A stretch of 32,225 nucleotides of DNA from Microvirga sp. (GTDB taxonomy: Bacteria; Pseudomonadota; Alphaproteobacteria; Rhizobiales; Beijerinckiaceae): positions 1-32,225 of the forward strand of contig JAQSWQ010000048.1 of the NCBI GenBank assembly GCA_029266525.1, given 5' to 3'. The notes beneath the pieces are model-generated. The model searched no databases, was not told where the DNA came from, and was given only the letters and a program-made list of their open reading frames with translations. This document shows, one piece after another, positions 7,404-16,162 of this stretch. Each line of letters starts with the position of its first letter. The stretch's first letter is position 1. The translations under genes were made by a program, and so were the position numbers.

Positions 7404-8474
7404 GTGAAGGTCACGCCAGCAGGGCGGAAGGTATTTGTGGTGTTGTATCGGACATCCGGAGCCGGATCCCGCCTTCGTAAGTACACTATCGGGCCTTACG
7501 GCCGCGTCACGTTGCATGTCGCCCGCAACGAGGCTCAGCGGGTGCTGGTCGCCCGCACAGAGGGGCGGGATCCGGCTTCCGAGAAGCGCGAGGCGCGTCT
7601 ACGGCTAGTCGCTGATCGTGTCGATGATCTCGTCGACGCGTTCATCAAGCAGCATGTTTCGAAGCGGCGCTCTGCGGGTGAGATCAGCCGCATTCTGAAG
7701 CGCGAGATCGTGGGCCGCTGGGCGCCGCGTTCCGTCCACGAGATCACGCGGCGAGATGTCATCGAACTCGTGAGCGAGATCGTCGATCGCGGTGCGCCGG
7801 TAGCCGCCAACAAGACGCTGAAAGTGGCGAAGACTTTCTTCGGCTGGTGCGTGGGAAAGGCGATCATCGACCGTTCGCCTTGTGAAGGTGTAAAGCAGCC
7901 CACACGAGAGACCGCGCGAGATCGCATCCTGACAGATGATGAGCTCGCTCGAGTGGTCAAGGCGGCGCGCCGTATGGGCCATGCCTATGGGGGCGTTGCC
8001 GAGCTTCTCGCGCTGACGGCCCAGCGGCGTGAGGAAGTCGCGAAAATGAGCTGGGACGAGCTCGACCTCGACAAGCGGCTATGGACCTTACCGGGCTCAC
8101 GCACAAAGTATGGAAAGCAGCATATCATTCACTTGTCGGAGCCTGCCGGGCGACTGATCGCCGGGAGGCCGAGAGCTAGCCCGTACGTGTTCGGGAAGGG
8201 CCAGAAGGCGCTTACGAACTTCTCAAACCCGAAGAAGGAACTCGACAAACAAGCCGAGGTGTTTGGTTGGAGACTGCATGACTTGCGGCGGACCGCTGTA
8301 TCAGGAATGGCGCGGCTCGGTGTGGCGCCTCATGTCGCGGACAAGATCCTGAACCACACAGCCGGAACGATTTCCGGGGTCGCAGCGGTGTACCAACGGC
8401 ACGAGTTCATGCACGAGCGCAAAGCAGCATTGGACGAATGGGGACGACATATCGAGGAGATCACATCGAAGTAG
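7404..8474 (+). CDS. Tyrosine recombinase/integrase, frameshifted at its N terminus
   Basis: From GTG 7404 the frame gives 356 residues. All tyrosine-recombinase residues are visible: R208 (AQRREEV), K235 (RTKYGK), H292 and R295 (LHDLRRT), H318 (LNHTAG) and nucleophile Y330 (GVAAVY). The N terminus (KVTPAGRKVFVVLYR) is the arm-type DNA-binding domain of P4-like phage integrases. The same frame remains family-like upstream to 7332 (AAIDALPTPSSEQVYWDES), but has no start codon there. A normal start, MPRTRLTK at ATG 7307, lies in another frame. One extra A in the run 7328-7331 separates the two. The ancestral gene was therefore 7307-8474. Now either a truncated GTG product is made, the gene is dead, or the base is an error. 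It implies past integration of a mobile element here, but I found no tRNA or att repeat. Confidence 0.85.
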   Translation: MKVTPAGRKVFVVLYRTSGAGSRLRKYTIGPYGRVTLHVARNEAQRVLVARTEGRDPASEKREARLRLVADRVDDLVDAFIKQHVSKRRSAGEISRILKREIVGRWAPRSVHEITRRDVIELVSEIVDRGAPVAANKTLKVAKTFFGWCVGKAIIDRSPCEGVKQPTRETARDRILTDDELARVVKAARRMGHAYGGVAELLALTAQRREEVAKMSWDELDLDKRLWTLPGSRTKYGKQHIIHLSEPAGRLIAGRPRASPYVFGKGQKALTNFSNPKKELDKQAEVFGWRLHDLRRTAVSGMARLGVAPHVADKILNHTAGTISGVAAVYQRHEFMHERKAALDEWGRHIEEITSK

Positions 8475-8845
8475 CAGCTCCGGCGCTGGGGCATGCTGTG
8501 CACGGACCCGGAAGGCCGCTTGGTTACCGAGAGCACGTCCAGGAGCCGAATCACTGGGCTTCACCCACCTTGTCTTCGCGGGAAGCAGGCTTGAGAAGAA
8601 GCACAGTTGCCAACGTCCGAAACTGGCCGAAAGCGGACTGGCGGCTTTTGAGAAAGGGACCGTGGAAAGCTGCCGTTGGCTTGAGACATCGATCCGACGG
8701 ATCTATTCTGCCCCGTCTCCTCGTGGAGATCCGGCTGGAATGTGCCAGAAGCGGACCTCGATGTTGTTCACTGCGCGAGCGTCGGGAACATTCAGCATCC
8801 TTGCACGTCATTTGAAGATACCTCGCCTGGACCGGAGTCTCACGG
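8475..8845. other. Gene-free stretch downstream of the integrase
   Basis: No frame here gives a recognisable protein or a credible ribosome site. It contains two related GC-rich bits with the core agcggac (near 8630 and 8752), which may be remnants of a dispersed repeat. The promoter of the dehydrogenase-GH13 pair must lie in or near this stretch, but I see no clear consensus. Confidence 0.35.
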
Positions 8846-9919
8846 GTGAAGGCAAGCGACTCGTCCCGTGAACCCAGTGTGGTCATCACCGGCGCTTCCG
8901 CCGGCATCGGGCGCGCAACGGCGATCGCATTCGCAAACCGGGGCTGGTCGATCGGGCTGATCGCGCGCGGCCGCGAGAGATTGCATGGCGCCGAGCGTGA
9001 CGTGGAGCGAGCCGGTGGGCGCGTGCTGGTACTGCCGGCTGACGTCGCGAATGCTTCGGCCATAGATGAAGCGGCCTCCCGGGCCGCGAAGGCTTTCGGC
9101 AAGATCGACGTCTGGGTGAACAACGCGATGGCGACGGTCTACTCGCCCATAGCAACGATCACTGCCGAGGAGATCAGGCGCATCACCGAGGTGACTTATC
9201 TTGGACAGGTCCATGGGACGCTCGCGGCCTTGCGCTACATGCGCCCCCGCAACCAAGGCACAATCGTCCAGGTTGGATCGGCGCTCGCCTATCGCCCGAT
9301 CCCGCTTCAATCGGGTTATTGCGCCGCCAAGTTCGCCGTCCGGGGCTTCACCGATGCGCTGAGGTGCGAGCTCTTGCACGAACAGAGCCGGATCCGGCTC
9401 ACGATGGTGCAACTGCCAGCGGTCGATACACCGCAATTCGACTGGGCGCGCAGCCGGCTGCCGCGCCGGCTCCAGCCGGTGCCGCCCATCCATGCGCCCG
9501 AAACGGTCGCTGAAGCGATCTTCCGTGCGGCCGTCGAGGCACCCCGCGAGCTTTGGGTGGGCGGCCCGACCGTGAAGGCGATTCTCGGCTCATTTGCTGC
9601 GCCTGCCCTTCTCGATCGGCTCGCGGCCGAGCGCGCTTGGCGCGGCCAGATGACAGACGAGCCAGCACGGGCGCGGCCGGACAATCTGTTCGACGCGCCG
9701 CCGGGCGATCCAGGAACGCACGGCCGTTTCGGCAACCGCTCGTGTCGTCATGTGAGCGCCGTTTCGGAAGCCGGCGCTCGCACCATCCTCGTTGTCACAG
9801 CGCTTGGGGCCGGAGCGGGGATCGCTGCGCTCGGCTTCATGCTCGGCGTGCGGAATCGTCGTCCGCGCGCCATAGCCCGGAAACGTGGCGCGCCCGATGC
9901 ATTGTTTGAGCCCTGGTGA
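8846..9919 (+). CDS. Short-chain dehydrogenase/reductase with a C-terminal membrane helix
   Basis: 357 residues. Classical SDR features: the NAD(P)-binding TGASAGIG at 15-22, the NNA motif at 92-94, catalytic S145, and Y158-x3-K162 in YCAAK. It should oxidise or reduce an alcohol/carbonyl on an unknown substrate. Unlike simple 250-residue SDRs, it continues after about residue 260 into a charged linker and then a hydrophobic segment (ILVVTALGAGAGIAALGFML) with a basic tail. That layout suits a C-terminal membrane anchor. The start is GTG 8846; no ATG fits before the nucleotide motif. Its TGA overlaps the start of the GH13 gene, so both are probably translated together. Confidence 0.85.
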   Translation: MKASDSSREPSVVITGASAGIGRATAIAFANRGWSIGLIARGRERLHGAERDVERAGGRVLVLPADVANASAIDEAASRAAKAFGKIDVWVNNAMATVYSPIATITAEEIRRITEVTYLGQVHGTLAALRYMRPRNQGTIVQVGSALAYRPIPLQSGYCAAKFAVRGFTDALRCELLHEQSRIRLTMVQLPAVDTPQFDWARSRLPRRLQPVPPIHAPETVAEAIFRAAVEAPRELWVGGPTVKAILGSFAAPALLDRLAAERAWRGQMTDEPARARPDNLFDAPPGDPGTHGRFGNRSCRHVSAVSEAGARTILVVTALGAGAGIAALGFMLGVRNRRPRAIARKRGAPDALFEPW

Positions 9920-11559
9920 TGCTCGATCTCTGGTACAAGAACGCGGTCATCTACTGCCTCGACGTCGAGACATTCATGGATTCGAACGGCGACGGCGTCG
10001 GCGACTTCCAGGGGCTCACCGACCGGCTCGACCACATCGAAGCGATGGGCTGCACCGCCGTTTGGCTGCTGCCATTCTATCCGAGCCCGAACCGCGACAA
10101 CGGTTATGACGTCACCGATTTCTACGGGATCGATCCGCGCGTCGGCAGTTTCGGAAACTTCGTCGCCTTCACCCACGCCGCGCGCGACCGGGGCCTGCGC
10201 GTCATCGTGGACCTCGTCGCCAACCACACCTCGATCGACCATCCGTGGTTCCAGGAGGCGCGACTGGACGAGGAGTCACCGTACCGTGACTGGTATGTCT
10301 GGTCGAAAGAAAAGCCGGAGAATATCCACGAAGGCACAGTGTTCCCCGGCGTCCAAGACACAACCTGGACCTATGATGAGGTCGCTGGCGCCTGGTACAT
10401 GCACCGTTTCTACAAGCACCAGGCGGATCTCAACATCGCCAATCCTGCGGTGAAGGCCGAGATCGAGAAGGTGATGGGGTTCTGGCTCCAGCTCGGAGTG
10501 TCCGGCTTCCGCATCGACGCCGTTCCCTTCCTAATCGAGTACCGCGGGCTGCCGAAAGACCGGCAGCCGAAGGATGATCCGCACGGCTACCTAACGGAAC
10601 TCCGCGACTTCCTCGCTTGGCGTAAGGCCGAAGCCGTGATGCTGGCCGAAGCCAACATTCTCATGGAGCAGGTGGAGGAGTACTTCGGCGCCGAAGGCGA
10701 CCGCATGCACCTGATCTTCAATTTCATGCTGAACCAGCACCTTTATCTGGCGCTGACGCGCGGCGACGCCGAGCCGATCCGGCGGGTGATGGCGAGAACG
10801 CCGGCGATCCCGCCCAAGAGCCAATGGGCGAGCTTCCTGCGGAACCACGACGAGCTCGATCTGGGGCGGCTTTCGGACGAAGAGCGCGCGGAATGCTTCG
10901 CAGCGTTCGGGCCCGAGCCTCATATGCAGGCGTATGAGCGCGGCATCCGGCGCCGCCTCGCGCCCATGCTCGGCGGAAACGCGCGCCGCCTTAAGCTCGC
11001 CTACAGTCTGATGTTCGCCTTACCCGGAACGCCGGTGTTCTGGTACGGCGAGGAGATCGGAATGGGGGACGATCTCTCGCTGCCCGAGCGTAACTCCGTT
11101 CGCACGCCGATGCAGTGGTCGGACGAGACGAATGGCGGCTTCTCCACCGCGCCGCCAGACACGCTCGTCCGACCCGTCGTGAGCGAGGGCGCATTCGGCT
11201 ACCGGCGCGTAAATGTCGCCGCGCAGCGCGATCTTCCCGGTTCGCTCATGGAAGACTTACAGCGTCTCGTGCGCGTGCGACGTGCTTGCCCGGAAGTCGG
11301 ATGGGGCACATGCACAGTGCTGCCGTCGGACGAGACGAGCGTGCTGGCGCTGCGTTACGATTGGGAGGGCGACTCGCTCATCATCCTGCACAATCTCTCC
11401 AACCGAGAGACGGAGACCACGCTGCCGGTCGACGACCTCCACAGGCTGCGGCCGCTGTTCGGGAGCCGCGAGGATCGCGACATGCGCGATGCGCGCGGGC
11501 CCATTGCTCTCGACGGCTACGGCTACCAATGGCTGCGCGCCCGCGGTGAGCGGCGCTAA
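9916..11559 (+). CDS. GH13 alpha-amylase family enzyme, trehalose synthase-like
   Basis: 547 residues, a complete GH13 barrel. It starts with WYKNAVIYCLDVETFMDSNG, a trehalose synthase (maltose alpha-glucosyltransferase)-like opening. Catalytic residues are D201 (GFRIDAVPF), E245 (LAEANI) and D312 (FLRNHDELD). The substrate-site motif DLVANHTS is near 99-106, and a C-terminal beta domain runs from about residue 460. Trehalose synthase interconverts maltose and trehalose; a related glucosyltransferase or hydrolase is possible. No maltokinase domain is fused. The start is GTG 9916 or ATG 9919, overlapping the dehydrogenase stop. The pairing with a membrane-anchored SDR is not a textbook trehalose operon. 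Confidence 0.85.
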   Translation: MMLDLWYKNAVIYCLDVETFMDSNGDGVGDFQGLTDRLDHIEAMGCTAVWLLPFYPSPNRDNGYDVTDFYGIDPRVGSFGNFVAFTHAARDRGLRVIVDLVANHTSIDHPWFQEARLDEESPYRDWYVWSKEKPENIHEGTVFPGVQDTTWTYDEVAGAWYMHRFYKHQADLNIANPAVKAEIEKVMGFWLQLGVSGFRIDAVPFLIEYRGLPKDRQPKDDPHGYLTELRDFLAWRKAEAVMLAEANILMEQVEEYFGAEGDRMHLIFNFMLNQHLYLALTRGDAEPIRRVMARTPAIPPKSQWASFLRNHDELDLGRLSDEERAECFAAFGPEPHMQAYERGIRRRLAPMLGGNARRLKLAYSLMFALPGTPVFWYGEEIGMGDDLSLPERNSVRTPMQWSDETNGGFSTAPPDTLVRPVVSEGAFGYRRVNVAAQRDLPGSLMEDLQRLVRVRRACPEVGWGTCTVLPSDETSVLALRYDWEGDSLIILHNLSNRETETTLPVDDLHRLRPLFGSREDRDMRDARGPIALDGYGYQWLRARGERR

Positions 11560-11564
11560 ACACA

Positions 11565-11903
11565 TCATGGGCAAACCGGCACTATCAGGGCCGGCAGACC
11601 GTGCCAGGCGATAACGATGAGCGAGAAGCCGCTAATCAGGATGGTTGCTTTCGCGAGAAACCGGTCAGTCGCTTGGCTGTCGCTGATGCGCTGCTGCCGG
11701 CGTAGTCCGACGAGGAGCGACCATGCAGTCAGGGCTAATGCGCCGGCGGTCGTGGTGAGAATCACAAGCGGCACTACGCCGATGCCGAACGCGGCAAGCC
11801 GCGCGTAACCCCGCGCACAGGCCACGGCCGAGAAACCATAGATGACAGTGAACTGGACGGCCCAAGCCATCAGGCCAACCGCCGGCGCAAAGAATCGCGT
11901 CAT
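11565..11903 (-). CDS. Small membrane protein at the end of the caa3 oxidase operon
   Basis: 112 residues with three hydrophobic segments: MAWAVQFTVIYGFSAVACA, VVPLVILTTTAGALALTAW and ATILISGFSLIVIAWHGLPA. It starts at ATG 11903, 28 bases after the fused subunit I+III gene, on the same strand. Its position suggests a small accessory or subunit IV-like component of the oxidase. Sequence alone gives no function. It is convergent with the GH13 gene, whose stop is only 5 bases away. Confidence 0.7.
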   Translation of the reverse strand: MTRFFAPAVGLMAWAVQFTVIYGFSAVACARGYARLAAFGIGVVPLVILTTTAGALALTAWSLLVGLRRQQRISDSQATDRFLAKATILISGFSLIVIAWHGLPALIVPVCP

Positions 11904-11931
11904 CGATCGCTATCCGAGGCGCCCCGACACA

Positions 11932-14496
11932 TCATCCGCCTGTGACATGTGGAAAGCCATAGGTCACAAGGAGCCCTAGAAGACCTTGAGCCGTTGTGTA
12001 GTGCCAGAACAGCATCGTGTTGTCGAAGGTCGACCGTCGGACCGAATCGAGCTTGCCCGCGAGCCAACGGGCGATGGTGAAAACGCCCATGATCGCCGTC
12101 GTTGCGACGAAGAAGGCCTGGAGCGCAATAATCGCAAAGACGCACGCGCCATAGGCGTGAGCCTCGGGGCTTAGGCCCGAATGCCACTGCGTCCAAAGGT
12201 CAAGCGCATTCGCGCCGAGAGCCAGGGGTAAAGCTAACGCAATCAGGACCGGGACGGCGTATGGGCTGCGTCGATCTTCGCCTCTCAGGAAGCGGCTTGC
12301 CAGAGCTATCGCGCCACTGGCGGTGAGATAGAGGCAGCCCGCCAGCCCGGGACCGATCCAGCCCGGCAGGGTGAGCCCTGCCGGCGGCCAAGTCCCCGGG
12401 TTCACGACCCACAAGAAAAGGTACGAGAAGATGAGGCACGTGAATGTCATGCCCGACACGACCATCAGCACGATCATCGCCCACCATGCGTGATTCATCG
12501 GCCCGGTGACGTAGACGGGCAGCACGATGCCGCCGCCGATATCGGCGGGCGGACGGATCGGCCCCGGATCGAGCTGCCACGCCCACCAGATCACGCACCC
12601 GAGCGCGACCACCCCGCAAGCGAAGGCGGGATAGACGGCCTTTACGGTCAACAGGAGGAAGAAGGCTGCGGTGAACACCGCGGCAAGAACATGTGCCCAA
12701 CCCGGACCGGGGATCTGGAGGATGTACTGGGGGTGGCCTTCGATGGGGCTCGTAACGAGCGCCTCCCGCCAGCCCGTAGGGTTGCCTGGGAGATACCAGG
12801 CTCCGTCCTCCACCTCCTTCGACAAGGTTCGCCGTGTCCAGAGCGGGTCCCGGCTCTCGACGTACGGGATCGAGCGGGTCGCATATGTGCCGTTCGGCAG
12901 CCATTCCAGCGTGCCAGCGCCCCACACGTTCCCCGCATTGTCGTCGACGGCGAAGCGGAAATTCCGCGCGAGATCGTAGAGGAACACCGCGACGCCGGCA
13001 GCGATCATGAAGGCGCCGGCGGTGGATACGAGATTGAGTCCGTCGAGGCCCATGTTGACCGGATAGGTGTACACGCGTCGCGGCATGCCGATGAGCCCGG
13101 CGATATGCATCGGGAAGAACGCGATGTTCACGCCGATGAACATCAGCGCGAACACCCATTTCCCCAGCCGCTCGGAAAGCGCGCGCTTCGAGGCGACCGG
13201 CGCCCAATAATAGAAGGCGGCGAAGAGCGGGAAGACCATGCCGCCGATCAGCACATAATGCAGATGGGCGACGATGAAGTAGGTGTCGTGCGCCTGCCAG
13301 TCGAAAGGCGCGACGGCGACCATCACGCCGGTCAGACCTCCCAATGTGAAGATGACGAGAAAGCCGATGATGAAGAGCGACGGCGTCGTCAGCTTGAGGC
13401 GCCCGGCGGCAATGGTGGCGATCCAGGCGAAGACCTGGATCCCCGAGGGCACCGCCACGGCGATGGAGGCGGCCGAGAAGAAGCTAAAGGAGATCTTCGG
13501 CAAGCCCGTTGTGTACATGTGATGCACCCACAGGCCGAACGAGAGGAAGCCGGTCGCGATGAGGGCCAGCACGACGAGCCGGTACCCGACGAGGGGCGTC
13601 TGAGCCATGGTCGGCACGATCATCGAGACCATGCCGGTTGCAGGCAGGAAGATGATGTAGACCTCGGGGTGGCCGAAGAACCAGAACAGGTGCTGCCACA
13701 GGAGGGGGTCGCCGCCCTTCTCGGCGATGAAGAAAGGCCAATGGAACGCCCGCTCGAGCTCGAGAAGGATCGTGCCGAGGATGATTGCGGGGAACCCGAC
13801 GACGATCATCACCGCGAAGACCAGCATCGCCCAGGAATAGACCGGCAGCTTGTCGATACTCATGCCGACCGAGCGGGTCTTCATCACCCCGACGATGATC
13901 TCGATCGCGCCCGCGATCGCCGAGATCTCGATGAATCCGATGCCGAGGAGCCACCAATCCGCATTGTCGCCCGGCGAGTACCGGTAGCTCGTGAGCGGAG
14001 GGTACATGTACCAGCCCGTGTTCGGGGCAACGCCCCAGAACAGGCTTGTGAAGAAGACGAGACCGCCGATGAGGTAGGCCCAGAAGGCATAGGCGGAGAG
14101 ACGCGGGAACGGCAGGTCGCGGGCCGCCTGCATGTTGGGGAGAAGATAGACGCTTGCCGCTTCTACAGCCGGCACGGCGAAGAGGAACATCATCACCGTA
14201 CCATGCATCGTGAAGAGCTGGTTGTAGAGGTCGTGCCCAACGACCGCGCCCTCGGGTCGCGCCAGCTGCGTGCGCATGATCAGCGCGAGGATGCCGGCCA
14301 GAATGAAAAAGACGAAGGCCGTCGCGACGTACCAAATACCGACATAGACGTTGTTGACCGCGGTCACGAGCCGCCAGCCCTTTGGCGTCTCCCAGGCCTT
14401 CTTCAGGCCCCCGAGTTCCTCGGCCGGCCGTGGCGTCGCGTGGGGCGGCTGTTTCGGCGGGTGCTCGAACAGCTCGGGCGTATCCGGCGCATTCAT
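11932..14496 (-). CDS. ctaD: Cytochrome c oxidase, fused subunits I and III
   Basis: 854 residues. Residues about 40-560 are heme-copper oxidase subunit I. Heme a ligands are H98 and H413, heme a3 ligand H411, and CuB ligands H276, H325 and H326. Y280 is in HPEVY, the His-Tyr cross-link site, with E278 as the A-type glutamate. Residues about 600-854 match subunit III, so the two are fused. D127 of the D-channel is present, but the asparagines usual in that channel appear replaced (Val and Ser by eye alignment). The K-channel lysine is replaced by Q354 (VPSGIQVFAWI instead of the usual TGIK). The enzyme reduces oxygen to water at the membrane. The start is ATG 14496, whose ATGA overlaps the stop of subunit II. 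Confidence 0.93.
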   Translation of the reverse strand: MNAPDTPELFEHPPKQPPHATPRPAEELGGLKKAWETPKGWRLVTAVNNVYVGIWYVATAFVFFILAGILALIMRTQLARPEGAVVGHDLYNQLFTMHGTVMMFLFAVPAVEAASVYLLPNMQAARDLPFPRLSAYAFWAYLIGGLVFFTSLFWGVAPNTGWYMYPPLTSYRYSPGDNADWWLLGIGFIEISAIAGAIEIIVGVMKTRSVGMSIDKLPVYSWAMLVFAVMIVVGFPAIILGTILLELERAFHWPFFIAEKGGDPLLWQHLFWFFGHPEVYIIFLPATGMVSMIVPTMAQTPLVGYRLVVLALIATGFLSFGLWVHHMYTTGLPKISFSFFSAASIAVAVPSGIQVFAWIATIAAGRLKLTTPSLFIIGFLVIFTLGGLTGVMVAVAPFDWQAHDTYFIVAHLHYVLIGGMVFPLFAAFYYWAPVASKRALSERLGKWVFALMFIGVNIAFFPMHIAGLIGMPRRVYTYPVNMGLDGLNLVSTAGAFMIAAGVAVFLYDLARNFRFAVDDNAGNVWGAGTLEWLPNGTYATRSIPYVESRDPLWTRRTLSKEVEDGAWYLPGNPTGWREALVTSPIEGHPQYILQIPGPGWAHVLAAVFTAAFFLLLTVKAVYPAFACGVVALGCVIWWAWQLDPGPIRPPADIGGGIVLPVYVTGPMNHAWWAMIVLMVVSGMTFTCLIFSYLFLWVVNPGTWPPAGLTLPGWIGPGLAGCLYLTASGAIALASRFLRGEDRRSPYAVPVLIALALPLALGANALDLWTQWHSGLSPEAHAYGACVFAIIALQAFFVATTAIMGVFTIARWLAGKLDSVRRSTFDNTMLFWHYTTAQGLLGLLVTYGFPHVTGG

Positions 14497-15500
14497 CTGA
14501 GGCTCGCCACGTAACCGGCGAGCGCACGCAGATCCTCGCCGCTGAGCGAACCGAAGGACGGCATGCGCGCGCCCCGCTTCAGGTGCTGCGTGTCGGCGAT
14601 CCAGCCCGCGAGCGTGCCGACGTTGTTCGGGAACTGCGCCGCGCCGATCGAGCGGCGGCTGCCGACGTGGGTCAGATCGGGGCCGAGTTGCCCCTTCGCT
14701 TCCGTCCCCCGCACGGCATGGCAATTGCCGCAACCGTTGCGGAAGAACAGCGTGCGTCCACGTTCGAGGAAATCCGTTGCAGGCTCCTGCGCCTTTTCTG
14801 CCTGTTGCCGGCGCCAGGCGTCGAAAGCCGCGGGCTCGAGCGCGACGACGTCGAACGCCATCCGGGCGTGCTGATCGCCGCAGAACTCGGTGCATTGGCC
14901 GCGATAGACGCCCGGCTTCTCGGCTATGAAGGTGAGCCGGGTCACCCGGCCCGGAATCATGTCGACCTTGCCGGCGAAGTTCGGGATCCAAATGGCGTGG
15001 ATCACGTCGGCGCTCGTGACGATCAGCTCGATACGGCGGCCGATTGGCACCTGGAGCTCGTTTGCCGTCGTGAACGCGGCTTCCGCGGCCTCGGGCAGGT
15101 ATCGCACTCGCCACCAATACTGCTCGCCGACGACCTCGATTCGCAAGCTGCCATTGTCTGCCGGAATGTTGGTCAGGCGCAGCACCCCGAAGCCGTAGAC
15201 GAGGAGTGCCGTTAGCGTGACGATCGGAAAGACGAGTCCGCCGGCTACGACGGCTTGACGCCGGCCCAGCCAGCGTCGGCGCTCCGGGCGGGCATAGATC
15301 GCGTGGAGCAAGAGCGCAGATACTCCGAAGAAGATCACGCCGGCGCCAACGAAGAGAACTGCGCTAAGCCGGGCGAGCCGCGCCGCGTCGTCCGCCGCGG
15401 GATTGAGCGCGGACTGAACGCCCGTGCAGGCCGACAGCTCGAGAACCACGAGCGCCACCGAAACGACCGGGCGAAGGGGTGAGTATCTGGGCGGTGGCAT
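14493..15500 (-). CDS. coxB: caa3-type cytochrome c oxidase subunit II with fused cytochrome c
   Basis: 335 residues from ATG 15500; an upstream in-frame ATG would add residues before the signal. A lipoprotein signal ends at LSAC (C25). Two membrane helices follow (about 45-75 and 85-107). The CuA domain has H168, C203, E205, C207, H211 and M214 (CTEFCGDQHARM). The C-terminal domain is a cytochrome c with CGNCH (C257, C260, H261) and likely axial M313 (ARMPSF). It accepts electrons from a donor cytochrome and passes them via CuA to subunit I. It is first in the oxidase operon. The region upstream (15501-15646) is shared with the divergent cytochrome c gene. Confidence 0.93.
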   Translation of the reverse strand: MPPPRYSPLRPVVSVALVVLELSACTGVQSALNPAADDAARLARLSAVLFVGAGVIFFGVSALLLHAIYARPERRRWLGRRQAVVAGGLVFPIVTLTALLVYGFGVLRLTNIPADNGSLRIEVVGEQYWWRVRYLPEAAEAAFTTANELQVPIGRRIELIVTSADVIHAIWIPNFAGKVDMIPGRVTRLTFIAEKPGVYRGQCTEFCGDQHARMAFDVVALEPAAFDAWRRQQAEKAQEPATDFLERGRTLFFRNGCGNCHAVRGTEAKGQLGPDLTHVGSRRSIGAAQFPNNVGTLAGWIADTQHLKRGARMPSFGSLSGEDLRALAGYVASLR

Positions 15501-15598
15501 GACCACGGGCGAGCAGGCGATCTGCTGGATGCGTATCAAGGCTGAACCATTTCGGCCTGTTCCCCTTCGAAGCAGACAAAGCTTAGGCATTCAACCTT

Positions 15599-15635
15599 GT
15601 TCCCCAGCGGGAACCGCGCGCGCAGGGGCGCGGTT
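15599..15635. promoter_or_regulatory. Two overlapping hairpins between divergent oxidase and cytochrome c genes
   Basis: In the 146-bp divergent promoter region, GTTCCC at 15599-15604 pairs with GGGAAC at 15609-15614 (4-base loop). An 8-bp perfect stem, AACCGCGC (15612-15619) with GCGCGGTT (15628-15635), overlaps it and ends about 11 bases before the cytochrome start. The two structures share bases 15612-15614, so they exclude each other if folded in RNA. They may be an operator pair or a control over cytochrome translation; function is inferred. Confidence 0.5.
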
Positions 15636-15646
15636 TTGCGAGAACG

Positions 15647-16162
15647 ATGCGCTTTCCCGTCCTGTCTGCCGCCGCCTTTGCGAGCCTCGCGGCCTGCGCG
15701 GACGCGTCGGAGCCGCCGGACCATCTCCGGATTGCCGATGCGAACCCCGAGCGCGGACGCGAGCTGATCGCCGGCTACGGCTGCGGCGCCTGCCACCGGA
15801 TCGAAGGCGTGCGCGGCACGCGCGGAACCGTCGGCCCGCCTCTCACCGATTATGCACAACGCAAGCTTCTCGCCGGCATCGTGCCGAACACGCCGCGCAT
15901 GCTCGTGGCCTGGATCATGGACCCGCCGGCGATGAGTCCACAGACCGGCATGCCTGCGGTCGGCGTGAGCGAGCCCGAGGCCCGCCATATCGCGTCGTAT
16001 CTGTACACGCTCGGCGCCGCGCGCTCGGCCGTCTACCCGCCGGACCCGCCGCTCAATCGGCGCGGCCAACCCGGAGCAGAAGCTTCGGGTCCCATTCTCG
16101 CGCCCGAAAGCCTGCCGCTCGCGCAAAGCGCGAACACAGCCCGTGGCGGGAAGCCGCCTTAG
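15647..16162 (+). CDS. Monoheme lipoprotein cytochrome c
   Basis: 171 residues. It has a short lipoprotein signal with the lipobox SLAAC (C17), a single heme motif CGACH (residues 46-50), and a candidate Met ligand in QTGMPAVG. The C-terminal 40 residues are Pro/Ala-rich and probably unstructured. It should be tethered to the periplasmic face of the membrane. It lies between alternative complex III and the caa3 oxidase but on the opposite strand, so it is a good candidate for the electron shuttle between them. Its stop overlaps that of actF (convergent). The ribosome site is weak (GAGAACG), just after a hairpin. Confidence 0.85.
   Translation: MRFPVLSAAAFASLAACADASEPPDHLRIADANPERGRELIAGYGCGACHRIEGVRGTRGTVGPPLTDYAQRKLLAGIVPNTPRMLVAWIMDPPAMSPQTGMPAVGVSEPEARHIASYLYTLGAARSAVYPPDPPLNRRGQPGAEASGPILAPESLPLAQSANTARGGKPP

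Noticed and set aside
6944-8845. att core repeats flanking the integrase
   Set aside because: I looked for matching direct repeats or a tRNA end near 7113-7306 and 8475-8845 and found none long enough to report.
12490-14514. Open frame of 674 codons on the plus strand
   Set aside because: It is antisense to oxidase subunit I+III and very rich in Asp, Glu, Arg and His, a classic mirror of a membrane-protein gene.
14497-15117. In-frame N-terminal extension of the fused oxidase subunit I+III
   Set aside because: It overlaps the coding region of subunit II in another frame. The family start is the ATG at 14496 with an ATGA overlap.
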